From Pseudomonadota bacterium (lineage in GTDB: Bacteria > Bdellovibrionota_B > Oligoflexia > Oligoflexales > CAIYRB01): a stretch of 64,000 nucleotides of DNA. The stretch is taken from positions 1-64,000 of the forward strand of contig JAPLFY010000028.1 of assembly GCA_026390435.1 (NCBI GenBank). The letters run 5' to 3'. The translations under genes were made by a program, and so were the position numbers. A model generated the notes under the pieces. That model did not search any database. It saw only the letters and a list, made by a program, of their open reading frames with translations, and was not told the origin of the DNA. How positions within the stretch are numbered: position 1 is the first letter of the stretch; the number at the start of each line of letters is the position of its first letter. Below, piece by piece: positions 35,190 through 45,300 of the stretch.

Positions 35190-36689
35190 TCATTTAAGCT
35201 CGCATCGCCGGTTCATCAAGAGCTTGATCCATTTGGCTTGCATTAGATCAGCATCATCGTCGCCCTCGATGGCAATTTCTGGACGAAGTTTGTCGCCGCT
35301 GGCTGTTAACGCCGTGCTCGAGAATTTAATCTTTAGTTCCCGCAGCTCTTTGCCATTCTCACTTTCAAATACCTTGAGCGTCGCTGACCCAGCAACCGGG
35401 ATACATGGCTCGGTATTATAAACAAGGTCGTAAGTGATACCTGCAAACGTCAGTGATGAGTACCATTTGCTACCACTCCCAGTGTCTATACCAGTTTTAT
35501 GCAGCGTCCCCGTAGCGACTACATGCGCTAATGGATTTTCGCTTGCGTCAAAGTGGGACTGAACGACGACCGGATTGACCGGTCGCGATTGATCGGTATG
35601 CGAGAGATCGCTTAACAAATGCTCGTTGCCGTCGACGATCTGCTCTGATCTGGTTACCAGATACGTAGACGACTTTTGCCGAAGGTGAGCGGTGTTGGGT
35701 ACCGCAGCCGCTGAAGACGAGGTCGCTGACCACATCGTCAAACGGTAACCGGATGCCCCAAATTTTGTGTCCACTGTGACCGCGTTTGGTGCAAGCACAC
35801 CTTTTTTGCGCGGTATATAAGTGCGACTTAAACTACCGCTACTCTGAAATCTTTCGAGTACAGTAAGACCACTCATCTGCTGGTTATCGGACCACTTCAC
35901 GCGGGCATAGGTACCATTTGCTACGCCACTCGCTCCTTTGGCGCCATCGCCTGCCTCCGGATAACAATTCATGACAGCACTAGTTTGGCCGGTGATGGCG
36001 TTCTTCGCTACCCAAAAGCGATGCGATTCAAACGCTAAGTCACTACTGTATTGCGTTTGAATCGCGTCATTGACGGCAATGGTCAGACTGCGATTGTCCT
36101 TGGCTATGTCCTCAACCATACTCTTGAAGCGAAATGGCGCCAGGAGCGTCAGACTTACAGTGGGAGCTTGCTCCGGGTACTGCACCAAAAAAGGCTCCAA
36201 GTACATAAACAAATTGCTTGTCTTCGAATTCTTCGAGTTTGCGAATACGGACGTTGCGTCGGTGCTCTCTGGCCAAGTTAAAGGGCCACCACGAGTCTGC
36301 AATGAGCTACCTAAGTAGCAATCCATAGCGAATGCACCGGCACTAATCTGCTGTACTGGTAGATCTGAAGTCTCAGTTGCAGTTGCTGTCGCCAATTTTA
36401 AGCCAGCTTTATGCTCTGACGGCAGCTGGCCTGCTGCCGCAGCCGAAGACGCTGATTCAAAACCACTCTGCACGAGCATGGCCATTAGCTCTTTACTTGC
36501 TGCAATCTCAGCTGCCGTCGGGGCGGTTGCTAATGACCAGCCAGTGGGGTCAGGATCGGTGGGTTTTACTTCGACGACTTTTTTTTGCGACTTCAAACCC
36601 GCGATAATGCCGCTGCCACCACCTTGAGCACAGGTGGATAGAGCGTAAGCCGTGAGGCACAGCAATGTTGTTTGAACCCAATTAGCCAT
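35190..36689 (-). CDS. Large exported lipoprotein of unknown function
   Basis: No family recognised. The start at 36689 gives MANWVQTTLLCLTAYALSTCAQGGGSG, a lipoprotein signal peptide with lipobox LSTC; the frame is open 17 codons further but that part looks unlike a leader. The mature protein is about 480 residues, Ser/Ala/Thr-rich, with beta-looking segments (SGYRLTMWSATS, KWYSSLTFAGITYDLVYNTE) and few cysteines. The C-terminal LMQAKWIKLLMNRRCELK is basic. Convergent with the P-ATPase and separated from it by about 40 bp. Confidence 0.72.
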   Translation of the reverse strand: MANWVQTTLLCLTAYALSTCAQGGGSGIIAGLKSQKKVVEVKPTDPDPTGWSLATAPTAAEIAASKELMAMLVQSGFESASSAAAAGQLPSEHKAGLKLATATATETSDLPVQQISAGAFAMDCYLGSSLQTRGGPLTWPESTDATSVFANSKNSKTSNLFMYLEPFLVQYPEQAPTVSLTLLAPFRFKSMVEDIAKDNRSLTIAVNDAIQTQYSSDLAFESHRFWVAKNAITGQTSAVMNCYPEAGDGAKGASGVANGTYARVKWSDNQQMSGLTVLERFQSSGSLSRTYIPRKKGVLAPNAVTVDTKFGASGYRLTMWSATSSSAAAVPNTAHLRQKSSTYLVTRSEQIVDGNEHLLSDLSHTDQSRPVNPVVVQSHFDASENPLAHVVATGTLHKTGIDTGSGSKWYSSLTFAGITYDLVYNTEPCIPVAGSATLKVFESENGKELRELKIKFSSTALTASGDKLRPEIAIEGDDDADLMQAKWIKLLMNRRCELK

Positions 36690-36836
36690 ACATGATCCGG
36701 AAGCCGCGAATATCCAAGAACTGCAACTAACCTTGGTCACAAACCACCAGTCCCTAAGGATAGTTACTTTGCGCCACCTGGTGAATCGGCAATGTCCATG
36801 AATTCTTTAGAAAATGAAAAATATGGCAATGTTTTT

Positions 36837-36864
36837 GGGGGCTTAAAATTTTCACCCAGCCCCC
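36837..36864. promoter_or_regulatory. GC-rich hairpin in intergenic region
   Basis: Arms GGGGGCT and AGCCCCC flank 14 bases. The 355-bp gap 36690-37044 between divergent genes shows no credible gene; apart from this dyad and the ribosome site before 37045, nothing else stands out. Confidence 0.35.
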
Positions 36865-37044
36865 CGCCAAGCAAGGTACATCTACTCTTTTTTCAAAGTT
36901 ATATCAGGAGGTTGTCTGCCCCTTTGGAACGGACCATTGGTGGGAGTTCTTCGGACAATCCAGTATCATATCTATAGCTTTCTCTGGAGCTTGCTCTTGA
37001 GTCAGCAACTGGACCCATTGAACTCACGACCGGAGAGGTAGGCA

Positions 37045-37872
37045 TTGCCACGCACAAATCCTAGCTATCACATCGCCAAACCAGTCATCGCCATGCACGA
37101 ATCAGCATCTGTTAGTGACGCTCTCGAGTTAATGAACGAAAAGAAGATTAGCTGCTTACTACTGCATAACGACAAAGAAAAAATTGTCGGCATACTGACC
37201 GAGCGTGACGTCATCAGAAAGTTGATTCCACTCGAGGTTGAAGACAAATTCGAACGCCAAGTTGGCCTGATCGCAACCCGCGAAGTTTACTTTGCCGACA
37301 TCGATCGTTTACATGAGTCGGTCGTGAGACTGCATTTCGAGAAGAAGATTCGCCACTTCCCTGTCCTGCGTGGCAACGTCGCAACACTGGAAAACGTCGT
37401 CGGAATGGTCACAGTGACTGACATCATTAGGCACTATCTAAATAGTGAATTCAAAGAGTCGGCACCGGCCAAACGCAAAGACCCTAATCTTCGACCATTA
37501 TCAGTCATTTGCAAGCAGCCAGATCAGATTGGATTTTACCAAGCACAATTCGCCAAGGCAAAATTTGACGTCACCAGGGTGTCGGATCCGGCAAAGTTTT
37601 TCCGCGAAAATACCGGTGGGGATATACCGCTCATTTTTGATTTTGATGGCTATTCACAGAAAGATCTATCAAACCTGATCGTGCAGGCGAAAAAATATAG
37701 TGGGCATTTAATTATGACTGTCTCAGATCCAGGTATAGTAAATCTATTCCGGCGATACTTAGATAAGCAGCGTCAGACAATTGCTCTAAAACCCCTAGAT
37801 ACTGATTATCTCACCTGGCTGCTGACGACCAAATGGCGTCAACTGGAGTCATCGACGACAAACAAAGTCTAA
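37045..37872 (+). CDS. CBS-domain pair fused to a degenerate receiver-like domain
   Basis: Residues ~8-135 form two CBS modules (SVSDALELMNEKKISCLLLHNDKEKIVGILTERDVI; HESVVRLHFEKKIRHFPVL...VVGMVTVTDIIRHYL), which usually bind adenosine nucleotides. The C-terminal ~120 residues look like a response-regulator receiver: IPLIFDFDGYS in place of the phospho-Asp strand, LIMTVSDP at the Thr position and ALKPLDTDYL with the Lys-Pro. The paired N-terminal acidic residues are missing (SVICKQPD). The start is TTG behind GGAGAGG; no ATG occurs for 16 codons. Ends at a strong terminator. Confidence 0.82.
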   Translation: MPRTNPSYHIAKPVIAMHESASVSDALELMNEKKISCLLLHNDKEKIVGILTERDVIRKLIPLEVEDKFERQVGLIATREVYFADIDRLHESVVRLHFEKKIRHFPVLRGNVATLENVVGMVTVTDIIRHYLNSEFKESAPAKRKDPNLRPLSVICKQPDQIGFYQAQFAKAKFDVTRVSDPAKFFRENTGGDIPLIFDFDGYSQKDLSNLIVQAKKYSGHLIMTVSDPGIVNLFRRYLDKQRQTIALKPLDTDYLTWLLTTKWRQLESSTTNKV

Positions 37873-37885
37873 CGAAGTAAACAAA

Positions 37886-37912
37886 AGGCCCGCTGAGCGG
37901 GCCTCATTTTTT
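37886..37912 (+). terminator. Bidirectional intrinsic terminator
   Basis: AGGCCCGC-TGA-GCGGGCCT, an 8-bp perfect stem, is followed by CATTTTTT on the plus strand and TTTGTTT on the minus strand, serving the convergent genes ending at 37872 and 37925. Confidence 0.93.
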
Positions 37913-37924
37913 CGTCTAAAGATC

Positions 37925-38392
37925 TCAGAGAGACTTTAGGTAGTCTACCACTTCAGCAAGCTCTGGATTAGCGTGGAAGCAAATATTGCCATTCCGCACT
38001 TTATCCACCAATGCTGTTACCGCTTGCAGCTCTACTTTGAATCCAGCTAGGTCATCCGACTTTTTGAGGACACGAGTGGTGGAGATAGGCTCACTACCTT
38101 GAAATTGCGTCGCACGCGCTGTAATCACCAAACTCGCATAGTCCAATGTGTAGTAATTGGAATGGCCATAGCTTTGGATGCCTGAGACTTCTAATGTGGT
38201 TGGCAACAACGATAAGTTTACACTCAGAGAATGCGGTGAACACTCCGTGCTCAAAAAGTAGGTTTTGCCCTCGGCTTGAAACCGAGGTAGCAAAGCTACT
38301 TCATCAGTCAAACTGGAAATTGACTGAGCCTGGTATCCGCAACCGGATACGCCTAGAGTCGAAGCTGCCAAGAACCATGCTGCTAATTTCAT
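37925..38392 (-). CDS. Small lipoprotein of unknown function
   Basis: Start ATG at 38392 is set by AAGGAGAG about seven bases upstream and gives MKLAAWFLAASTLGVSGCGYQ, a lipoprotein signal peptide with lipobox VSGC. The frame open to 38455 is not used. The mature part is about 135 residues, with mixed beta segments and two further cysteines (TECS, NICFH). No family recognised. Its region lies among accessory genes and nothing beside it hints at a role. Confidence 0.75.
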   Translation of the reverse strand: MKLAAWFLAASTLGVSGCGYQAQSISSLTDEVALLPRFQAEGKTYFLSTECSPHSLSVNLSLLPTTLEVSGIQSYGHSNYYTLDYASLVITARATQFQGSEPISTTRVLKKSDDLAGFKVELQAVTALVDKVRNGNICFHANPELAEVVDYLKSL

Positions 38393-38555
38393 ATTGATCT
38401 CTCCTTGAGGCCGCCTGACGGAGGTAGCATTTAATTTTAGAGCGACAAAAAGCAACCCACAAATGGAGGGATACTTAATTCTATCCTGTGAAGCAAGGGT
38501 TCTCTGGGTACAAAGAAGTGCCCACTCATAGTCGACAGTAAGCAGCTCTGTAATG

Positions 38556-38714
38556 TCAGTCAGTCTGCCGCAGCAGCTGCCATATTCCCAAAGCCAGCAC
38601 AGCGCAGAGTGCCGTACCTGAGGCCGTGTAGAATGCCACGGCCGACCGATAAGTCGTCATCAACCACCCAGTTAGCAAACTAGCTGGCATCCCTAGGCTC
38701 GCAATCAACGCCCT
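38556..38714 (-). pseudogene. C-terminal remnant of an MFS-type transporter
   Basis: Directly after the stop of the CBS gene, and in the same frame, 53 further codons read like the last two spans of a major-facilitator permease: LIASLGMPASLLTGWLMTTY, then FYTASGTALCAVLALGIWQ and LLRQTD before a TGA. There is no start codon context or upstream part. The rest of the 38393-38714 gap holds only the lipoprotein leader and no other recognisable gene. Confidence 0.45.
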
Positions 38715-39224
38715 CTAGTGAGGCGCTGCTGCCACAGCACTCTGCTTGAATTGGTATTCATACTCAAAAACATTAGCCTGCATGACTACTGGGCTATCCG
38801 TGATATACCGCGTCAACTCGTCAATCACAAATTCCCGCTCTTCTAGACAGCTTTTAACTACATCGCCAATCGAAATGACACCAATCACCCGATGGTCATC
38901 TAGCACTGGAAGATGACGTATAAATTTATTTATCATAATTGCCATGCACTCTTCCATGGTAGTCTCGGGTGTCACGAAAAGTACATGCGTCGACATGACC
39001 TCACCGACTTTGGTAGTTGCCGACGACCGGCCAAGCAGAATGATTTTACGCGCGTAGTCCCGCTCAGTGATCACGCCACGCAAAAGCTCAAATTCAGTGA
39101 CTATAAGCGCTCCAAGATTATACTTGGCAAACATGGTTACGGCATCAAGCACAGTCGATTCAGGACTGATCGTGCAGACTTCTTGCGTACTTTTACCCCT
39201 CAGAATCTGTCCAACCGTAACCAT
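38715..39224 (-). CDS. CBS-domain pair protein
   Basis: 169-residue soluble protein made of two CBS modules (ESTVLDAVTMFAKYNLGALIVTEFELLRGVITERDY; TTMEECMAIMINKFIRHLPVLDDHRVIGVISIGDVV), the Bateman arrangement that binds AMP/ATP-type ligands, plus a short tail. Such stand-alone proteins resemble stress-related CBS proteins; the partner is unknown. AGGAGG lies five bases before the ATG. It shares the region with the CBS/receiver fusion at 37045. Confidence 0.9.
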   Translation of the reverse strand: MVTVGQILRGKSTQEVCTISPESTVLDAVTMFAKYNLGALIVTEFELLRGVITERDYARKIILLGRSSATTKVGEVMSTHVLFVTPETTMEECMAIMINKFIRHLPVLDDHRVIGVISIGDVVKSCLEEREFVIDELTRYITDSPVVMQANVFEYEYQFKQSAVAAAPH

Positions 39225-39506
39225 AGAAACCTCCTAATTAGATAAGGTCGTCTTCCAGTTGTCATTGCTACCAAGTAATGAAGCTACTGCAAGCCATGGG
39301 CCAAGTGTCGAAAAGACTTGGACACGTCGCGTATCGGCAAAATATGTAGTCGATCGACGACAACCTGCAGTCAAAAAGAGTCACAAATCGTTTTAAAGCC
39401 CAATGTTCAGTCGGACCTGTGAGACTAATCCTCACAATAAGTTGTAAGTTGCACTATCATCTTGCTTCGGCTTTGACTGACTCGCGGACAATTGGGGGTT
39501 TGACTT

Positions 39507-40547
39507 TTGGAGCGACACTCACGAACTTCACTGGGTACTTTTCTGGTGACCTTAGGGCTCATCCTAAGTCTGACGATTTGGCTGATTCAGCCCTATTTGA
39601 TGGCACTCATGACCGGGGCATTCATGGCCCTTTTAGCCCAACCAGCATATCGATTGCTGCGGCGGTCCATGTCACCGAAATTTGCCGCCGGCGTCGCTAC
39701 CCTCGGTCTGATCTTGCTGGTGGTTTTGCCATTGGGACTGTTCACGCTGCTAGTCGTGAGGCAAGCCATCATGATTAGCGGCTCGATATCGCAGCTGCAT
39801 TTATCGTCCATGGACCAGGTGCTAGACAGACTTAGCCAGTGGTGGCCGCTATCTTTGGTGGTGGAAAGCCCTGAAGCGCTCAAGCAGATGATCACCCAGT
39901 TACTCAACCAGTGGGGCGGCGCCGCAACCAAGCTCATGGTGGAGTTGGCTAAGGGAATTCCTGATAATTTAATGCAGATGGCATTGGCGGCCCTGGCTTG
40001 CTTCTTTATCGTGATGGACGGTGGGCGCCTCGTGTCCTGGATTGGGTCGCTGATTCCTCTGGCCCCTCAGATCCGGGAAAAGCTCGCGGCCTCATTCAAA
40101 AATACAGCAATTTCAGTTGTTTGGGCGAGCATGGCAGCGGCAGCAGCCCAGGCATTGCTCATGGGTATCGCATACTTAGTTACGGGAGTTCCGGCAGCTG
40201 CGCTTGCGGCTGCAGCGACATTCATCTTTGCTTGGATTCCGCTACTGGGCAGCGTTCCTGTCTGGATTTCCGGACTCATTTATCTGTATGCACAAGGGAA
40301 CATTACGGCCTTAGTAATCCTGATCGTATTTGGGGCCATCACCGGAGTGCTGGATAACGTGGTAAGGCCATGGGTGCTCCGGGGACGCGGAGAAATGCAT
40401 CCGCTAGTGAGCTTGGTTGCCATTTTTGGTGGGCTCAAAATGTTTGGCATCATGGGCGTGTTTTTTGGCCCGATTATGGTGGCAAGTCTTTTGACTTTGC
40501 TGCAGGTGTGGCCGACAGTAGCTAAGGAAGAGGGCATTGCCCTCTGA
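39507..40547 (+). CDS. AI-2E/PerM-family membrane transporter (second copy)
   Basis: Polytopic permease of 346 residues with the family layout: hydrophobic hairpins at the start (TLGLILSLTIWLIQPYLMALMTGAFMALLAQP), an amphipathic centre and the conserved C-terminal FAWIPLLGSVPVWISGLIYL...VVRPWVLRGRGEMHPLVSLVAIFGGLKMFGIMGVFFGPI. The start is TTG behind GGGGG. It differs clearly from the copy at 21809 in the conserved end. Followed 46 bp later by radD on the same strand. Confidence 0.9.
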   Translation: MERHSRTSLGTFLVTLGLILSLTIWLIQPYLMALMTGAFMALLAQPAYRLLRRSMSPKFAAGVATLGLILLVVLPLGLFTLLVVRQAIMISGSISQLHLSSMDQVLDRLSQWWPLSLVVESPEALKQMITQLLNQWGGAATKLMVELAKGIPDNLMQMALAALACFFIVMDGGRLVSWIGSLIPLAPQIREKLAASFKNTAISVVWASMAAAAAQALLMGIAYLVTGVPAAALAAAATFIFAWIPLLGSVPVWISGLIYLYAQGNITALVILIVFGAITGVLDNVVRPWVLRGRGEMHPLVSLVAIFGGLKMFGIMGVFFGPIMVASLLTLLQVWPTVAKEEGIAL

Positions 40548-40593
40548 CACTCAATGATCTCAGGCTCCACCATCTGACGTCGCGGAATAAAGT

Positions 40594-42321
40594 ATGTACC
40601 AGTTACGCCCTTATCAAAAAGAGGCAGTGGATTCTGCTATCAATCATTTCCGCAAGCAGCGTCACCCCGCAGTGATCGTCTTGCCCACTGGTGCGGGCAA
40701 GAGTTTGGTCATCGCAGAATTGGCACGGATCGCTAAAGGGCGCGTGCTGGTTTTGGCTCACGTCAAAGAGTTGGTTGAGCAAAATTACAGTAAATACGTC
40801 AGCTACGACCTGGCTGCCGGCATTTACTCGGCAGGTTTAGAGCGCAAAGATAAGACCGAAAAGGTGATCTTTGGCAGTATTCAATCCGTGGCACGGGCCA
40901 ACGAGTCTTTTTTTGCTGGCTTCTCTTTGCTAATCATTGATGAGTGCCACCGCGTTTCCATCGCAGAAGACACGCAATACGCGAGCGTCATTCGCATGCT
41001 GCGCAATGCCAATCCGCAGCTTTGTATACTCGGTCTAACTGCAACTCCGTACCGTATGGGCTTAGGCTGGATTTATCAGTTTCATGTTGCTGGTATGATG
41101 CGCACGGAAGAAGACCGATTATTTAAAAAATGTGTATACGAGCTCTCGCTCGCCTCAATGATCGAGAATAATTACCTAACTCAGCCGATTAAAATTGATT
41201 CGCCGGTAGCTTGCTATGATTTTTCCAGTCTTAAAAAGTCTGGGCCGAACGGCACCTTCGCCCTGATCGATATCGAAGGTATTCTCAAAGACCAGTCTCG
41301 CATCACCCCGGTAATTGTCGAGAATATCGTGGCCATGGCTGAAGACCGCCAGGGAGTCATGATCTTTACTGGCTCAGTGCGACACGCGGAAGAAATCCTT
41401 GGCTACCTCCCTCAGGAGAGTTCGGCCATGGTCGTGGGTGATACTGCGTCGGCGGACCGCGACACCATCATTCAGCGCTTTAAAGATCGCCGGCTTAAAT
41501 ACCTAGTTAATGTCTCCGTACTAACCACTGGTTTTGATGCACCCCATGTCGATCTCATCGCAGTGCTCCGGCCTACCGAATCGGTCAGTCTTTATCAGCA
41601 GATCATCGGTCGTGGCCTTAGACTCAGTCCGGGAAAAGAGGACTGCCTCATCTTGGATTACACAGGTCAGGGACATGACCTATTCCGACCCGAGATTGAG
41701 GAGGACAAGCCCTCGGATGAGGCGGTGATCGTGACCGTGGCGTGCCCACAATGCGGCCATGACAATCAGTTCTGGGGCCTGGTCGATGACGAGGGTACGG
41801 TCGTCGAGCATTTTGGTCGCAAGTGTAAAGGTGCTTTCGAAGACCCCCACACAGCCGAGATGGAGCGCTGCTCATATTTCTTCAGATCCAAACGTTGCCG
41901 CAAGTGCGATACGGAAAATGACATTGCCGCGCGCGTATGCTCAGGTTGTCAGGAGGTTTTGGTCGACCCGGACAAGTCACTCCGCGAAGCCATGTCTCTC
42001 AAAGATGCGCATGTGATGCGGCCAGATTCTATGGAGTTTAATGCGAGGGCAGACAAGCGCGGAAATGATTATCTGGAGATTCGCTACTACGATTGTGATG
42101 GCAATCATCTGAAGGAATTCTTCTATTTAAACAACAATTCCGACTTGCGGGCCTTTGACTATAACTTCCTGCGGATGCACCTGCGACTTCCCGAGGCAAA
42201 GCTGGACATAAGAAGCGTCGAAGACGCAATCGAATACCAGAATCACTACCGCCTCCCCATGTTCATTATCGCGAGGCAAAAGAAGCATTTCTGGGAGATC
42301 CGCGAGAAAATCTTCCCCTAA
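40594..42321 (+). CDS. radD: RadD (YejH) DNA repair helicase-like ATPase
   Basis: Superfamily 2 ATPase matching E. coli RadD along its length: LRPYQKEAVDSAINHFRK, VLPTGAGKSLVIAEL (Walker A 31-37), DECH at 116-119, GLTATPYRMG, LTTGFDAPHVDLIAVLRPTESVSLYQQIIGRGLRL. A C-terminal zinc module follows with cysteine pairs CPQCG, C-K-G, CRKC and CSGC. In E. coli RadD aids recombination and repair with RecA and SSB. 575 residues against 586 in E. coli. Convergent with the SNF2 gene 32 bp away. Confidence 0.94.
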   Translation: MYQLRPYQKEAVDSAINHFRKQRHPAVIVLPTGAGKSLVIAELARIAKGRVLVLAHVKELVEQNYSKYVSYDLAAGIYSAGLERKDKTEKVIFGSIQSVARANESFFAGFSLLIIDECHRVSIAEDTQYASVIRMLRNANPQLCILGLTATPYRMGLGWIYQFHVAGMMRTEEDRLFKKCVYELSLASMIENNYLTQPIKIDSPVACYDFSSLKKSGPNGTFALIDIEGILKDQSRITPVIVENIVAMAEDRQGVMIFTGSVRHAEEILGYLPQESSAMVVGDTASADRDTIIQRFKDRRLKYLVNVSVLTTGFDAPHVDLIAVLRPTESVSLYQQIIGRGLRLSPGKEDCLILDYTGQGHDLFRPEIEEDKPSDEAVIVTVACPQCGHDNQFWGLVDDEGTVVEHFGRKCKGAFEDPHTAEMERCSYFFRSKRCRKCDTENDIAARVCSGCQEVLVDPDKSLREAMSLKDAHVMRPDSMEFNARADKRGNDYLEIRYYDCDGNHLKEFFYLNNNSDLRAFDYNFLRMHLRLPEAKLDIRSVEDAIEYQNHYRLPMFIIARQKKHFWEIREKIFP

Positions 42322-42353
42322 TCTAGGAAATTCTGGCGCTTTAGCGACAGAAG

Positions 42354-45300
42354 CTAACTAAACAGGAAGTCGAGATCCTTGGCCGTCATGTCGGCCATGA
42401 CATTGCCATCGTCCGCGATAATGCCCTCGACTAGTTGCCGCTTTGCAGCCTGCAGCGAGAGGATTTTCTCTTCCACAGTACCACGTGCGATTAACCTATA
42501 GGCAAACACGTGATTCACCTGACCGATCCTATGGGCACGGTCGATGGCTTGCGCCTCACTAGCCGGGTTCCACCATGGATCGAGGATGAAGCAGTAGTCG
42601 GCTGCCGTTAGGTTGAGGCCAACACCGCCAGCTTTTAGACTGATCAAGAATACGCGGACATTGGGATCGTTTTGAAAGTGTTCTACGCGTTCTTTGCGGT
42701 CAGTCGTGGAGCCATCGAGATATTCATAAACAATCCCCTTGGCATCTAAGCGCTGACGCACGATGGATAACATGGAGGTAAACTGGCTAAACACCAGTGC
42801 TTTGCGCCCAGAATCCATCACTTCTTGGAGTTCATCTTCAAGCAGGTCTAGTTTGGCACTGCTCTCCCCAACACGCCCAGAATCAATGAGACCAGGGTGA
42901 CAAGCTAGCTGACGCAGCCTAAGCAGCGCCTCCAGAACATGCATGCGCGACTTGCCGAGGCCAGCCGACTTGATCTTCTTCTTGAGCGAGTCGCGATAAT
43001 GTGCCGCCAACTCGTCGTACTCTTTTTGCTGGTCGGGTTCGAGCACGCAGTAGACGGTGCTTTCGGTCTTGCCCGGTAGTTCCGGTAGGACCTGCTCTTT
43101 CGTGCGGCGCAGGATAAATGGCCGCAATGCTCGCGCCAGCGTTTCCAGCTTACTGCCCGTGAGCTTGCCGCTACTGCTAAATAATTCGCCGAATACAGCA
43201 GCACTGTCTAACATGCCGGGATTCAAAAAGCGGAAAATCGATCCTAGTTCGGCAATTCGGTTCTCTACCGGTGTACCCGACATCGCCAGTCGATGTTGCG
43301 CCTTGAGCGCACGCACAGCTTTCGCCGATTGGGTACTCTCATTTTTGATTGCTTGCGCTTCGTCCAACACGACGTAGTCAAACGAAAAGGCTTGGAGCAT
43401 TTCGACATCGCTACGCAATGTGCCGTAGGATGTGACGATTAGGTCATACTTCGATAGTGATTTTACGTCGCGCATCCGCGACGCACCAACGTGAGCCAAC
43501 ACTTTCAGTGTCGGCGTGAATCGCTTGGCTTCATCTTGCCAGTTATAAATCAAACTGGTCGGCGCCACGATCAAGGTTGGCTGGGTAACTTCTCCCCGCT
43601 CCTTTAAAGCGACACTGCGTTTATGCAGATGGGCAAGCACCTGTACTGTTTTACCTAGACCCATGTCGTCAGCTAAACAGCCACCAAATCCGAATTGCTC
43701 AAGAAACTCTAGCCAGCCTAGACCTTGCTTCTGGTAGGGGCGCAGTTCACCGATAAAGGCAGGGTCTGGCTCCAGAGGCGCTATGCCAGAGAATGCTGCT
43801 AATTTCTGTCTATATGCCGTAAACGATTGATCTAGATTGGCCTCGGCTGCCTCAGAAACTAAGACATCCAAAAAGGCTGCATGACTGGTCCGGTAGCGCA
43901 GCTCGTCGCTCTGGCCGTCTTCACCCATTCGCAAAATAGGATCTAGTTTTTTTAGCCAAGCTTCGGGCAAAAGTCCGACTGTTCCATCGCCGAGTTGTAC
44001 ACGGTTGTCGCCGCGACGCAATGCCTCGAGTAGCCTAGGCAACTCAACGATTGTGCCACCGCCAAAGTCGAAACTAGCTCGCAGGTCGAGCCAATCGACG
44101 CCTGATTTTACATCGACATTGAAGCTGCGCCCTGTACGTAGTTTTTTACCCTCAGCTTCCACCGCCCAGCCCTGAGCACCAAGGTCACCGACTAATGTAG
44201 GCAGGATGGCCGCATCGACAAAAACGTCGGCACCAGTCACTGCACGTCCTGCCGAAGGGTGTACCCCAGCGTGTTCACATAAATCTCTAACGAGCTGCTC
44301 TTCCCGCAGCCTATCCCGGCGCAACACAATGCGCGGTGGAGGCGGCGGTTCTGGAGCAGCAGGTTTTTGCTCTACTCCTTCAACTAGCGCTGCCGTGTTC
44401 GCTACTTCTGAAGGGGCTTCAATCTGATGCTGACGTGGCCCGCGTCTGGCGCCTCGCCGTGAATCTTGCTGACGTTGCTGCGGCGTGGTTGGAGCTGGCG
44501 GCGCCTCGTATTCAAAATCATAGTTCGCCAGGAGTACCATGGCTTTATCAGTGATCGGCGTGGCCAAAAAGATGAGTTTAGGCTTGGCTTCACCCACCAC
44601 GATGCGCCATCCACTATCACTCGGTAGATCAAGTTGCGGTGCATTGGGTAGATCGACGAAAGAACGAAGAAAAGCAGCCTGATCGGCTTTCGGGACTTTG
44701 ATCGACTGCACTTGCCTAAGTGTATTGATCCATCCACAAAGCCTTGGATCGGGCATCGGTATATGAATAATGCGATCTTTGAAGATCACTAGTCCGTCTG
44801 GGAATGCGGCCAAAATATCGAGTAACGGCACAGTGATGCGGCCGCGGCGGAATTCACCGCGCACAATCCACGTTCTATCTTGCTTGCGCACGGCAACGGC
44901 TAGGCGAAATATCCACGGATCTCGCATATCCCACGACAGGGCATGGAAGGCCTCGACACCGATAGTAACGGTGCTTTCTAACTTTGCATCGTCAACGCCG
45001 ATCCAGCCTAGGCGCCCCGTTTGGGCCATCAGAGTGATCAGCTGCGGCCGCAAACTTTCGGCGATGACAAAGGCATGCACTCTAGTTCTAAGAGGCGCGT
45101 TTGGTTCATCCCACGAGCCTGCTCTTGATAGGGTAGTGCTGGCAGTGCCAAAAAGATGCGTCAGTATGTCGCGATCGGGCCCTTCAGCAAAACTCTCTAA
45201 TGCTCGTACATCGATTGGCGCAGCAACGAGTTGTGCTGGTTGCTTGCCGCCGCTGCCTGCATCTTGCGGCTCCGCGGCACCGCTACTACCTTGGCCAATG

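Noticed and set aside
36792-36977. 61-codon plus-strand frame in the gap before the CBS fusion gene
   Set aside because: No ribosome site, low-complexity translation and a GC hairpin inside it; treated as non-coding.
30298-39500. Insertion sequence or prophage
   Set aside because: The region is accessory in content, but no transposase, integrase, terminal inverted repeats or duplicated tRNA end was seen.
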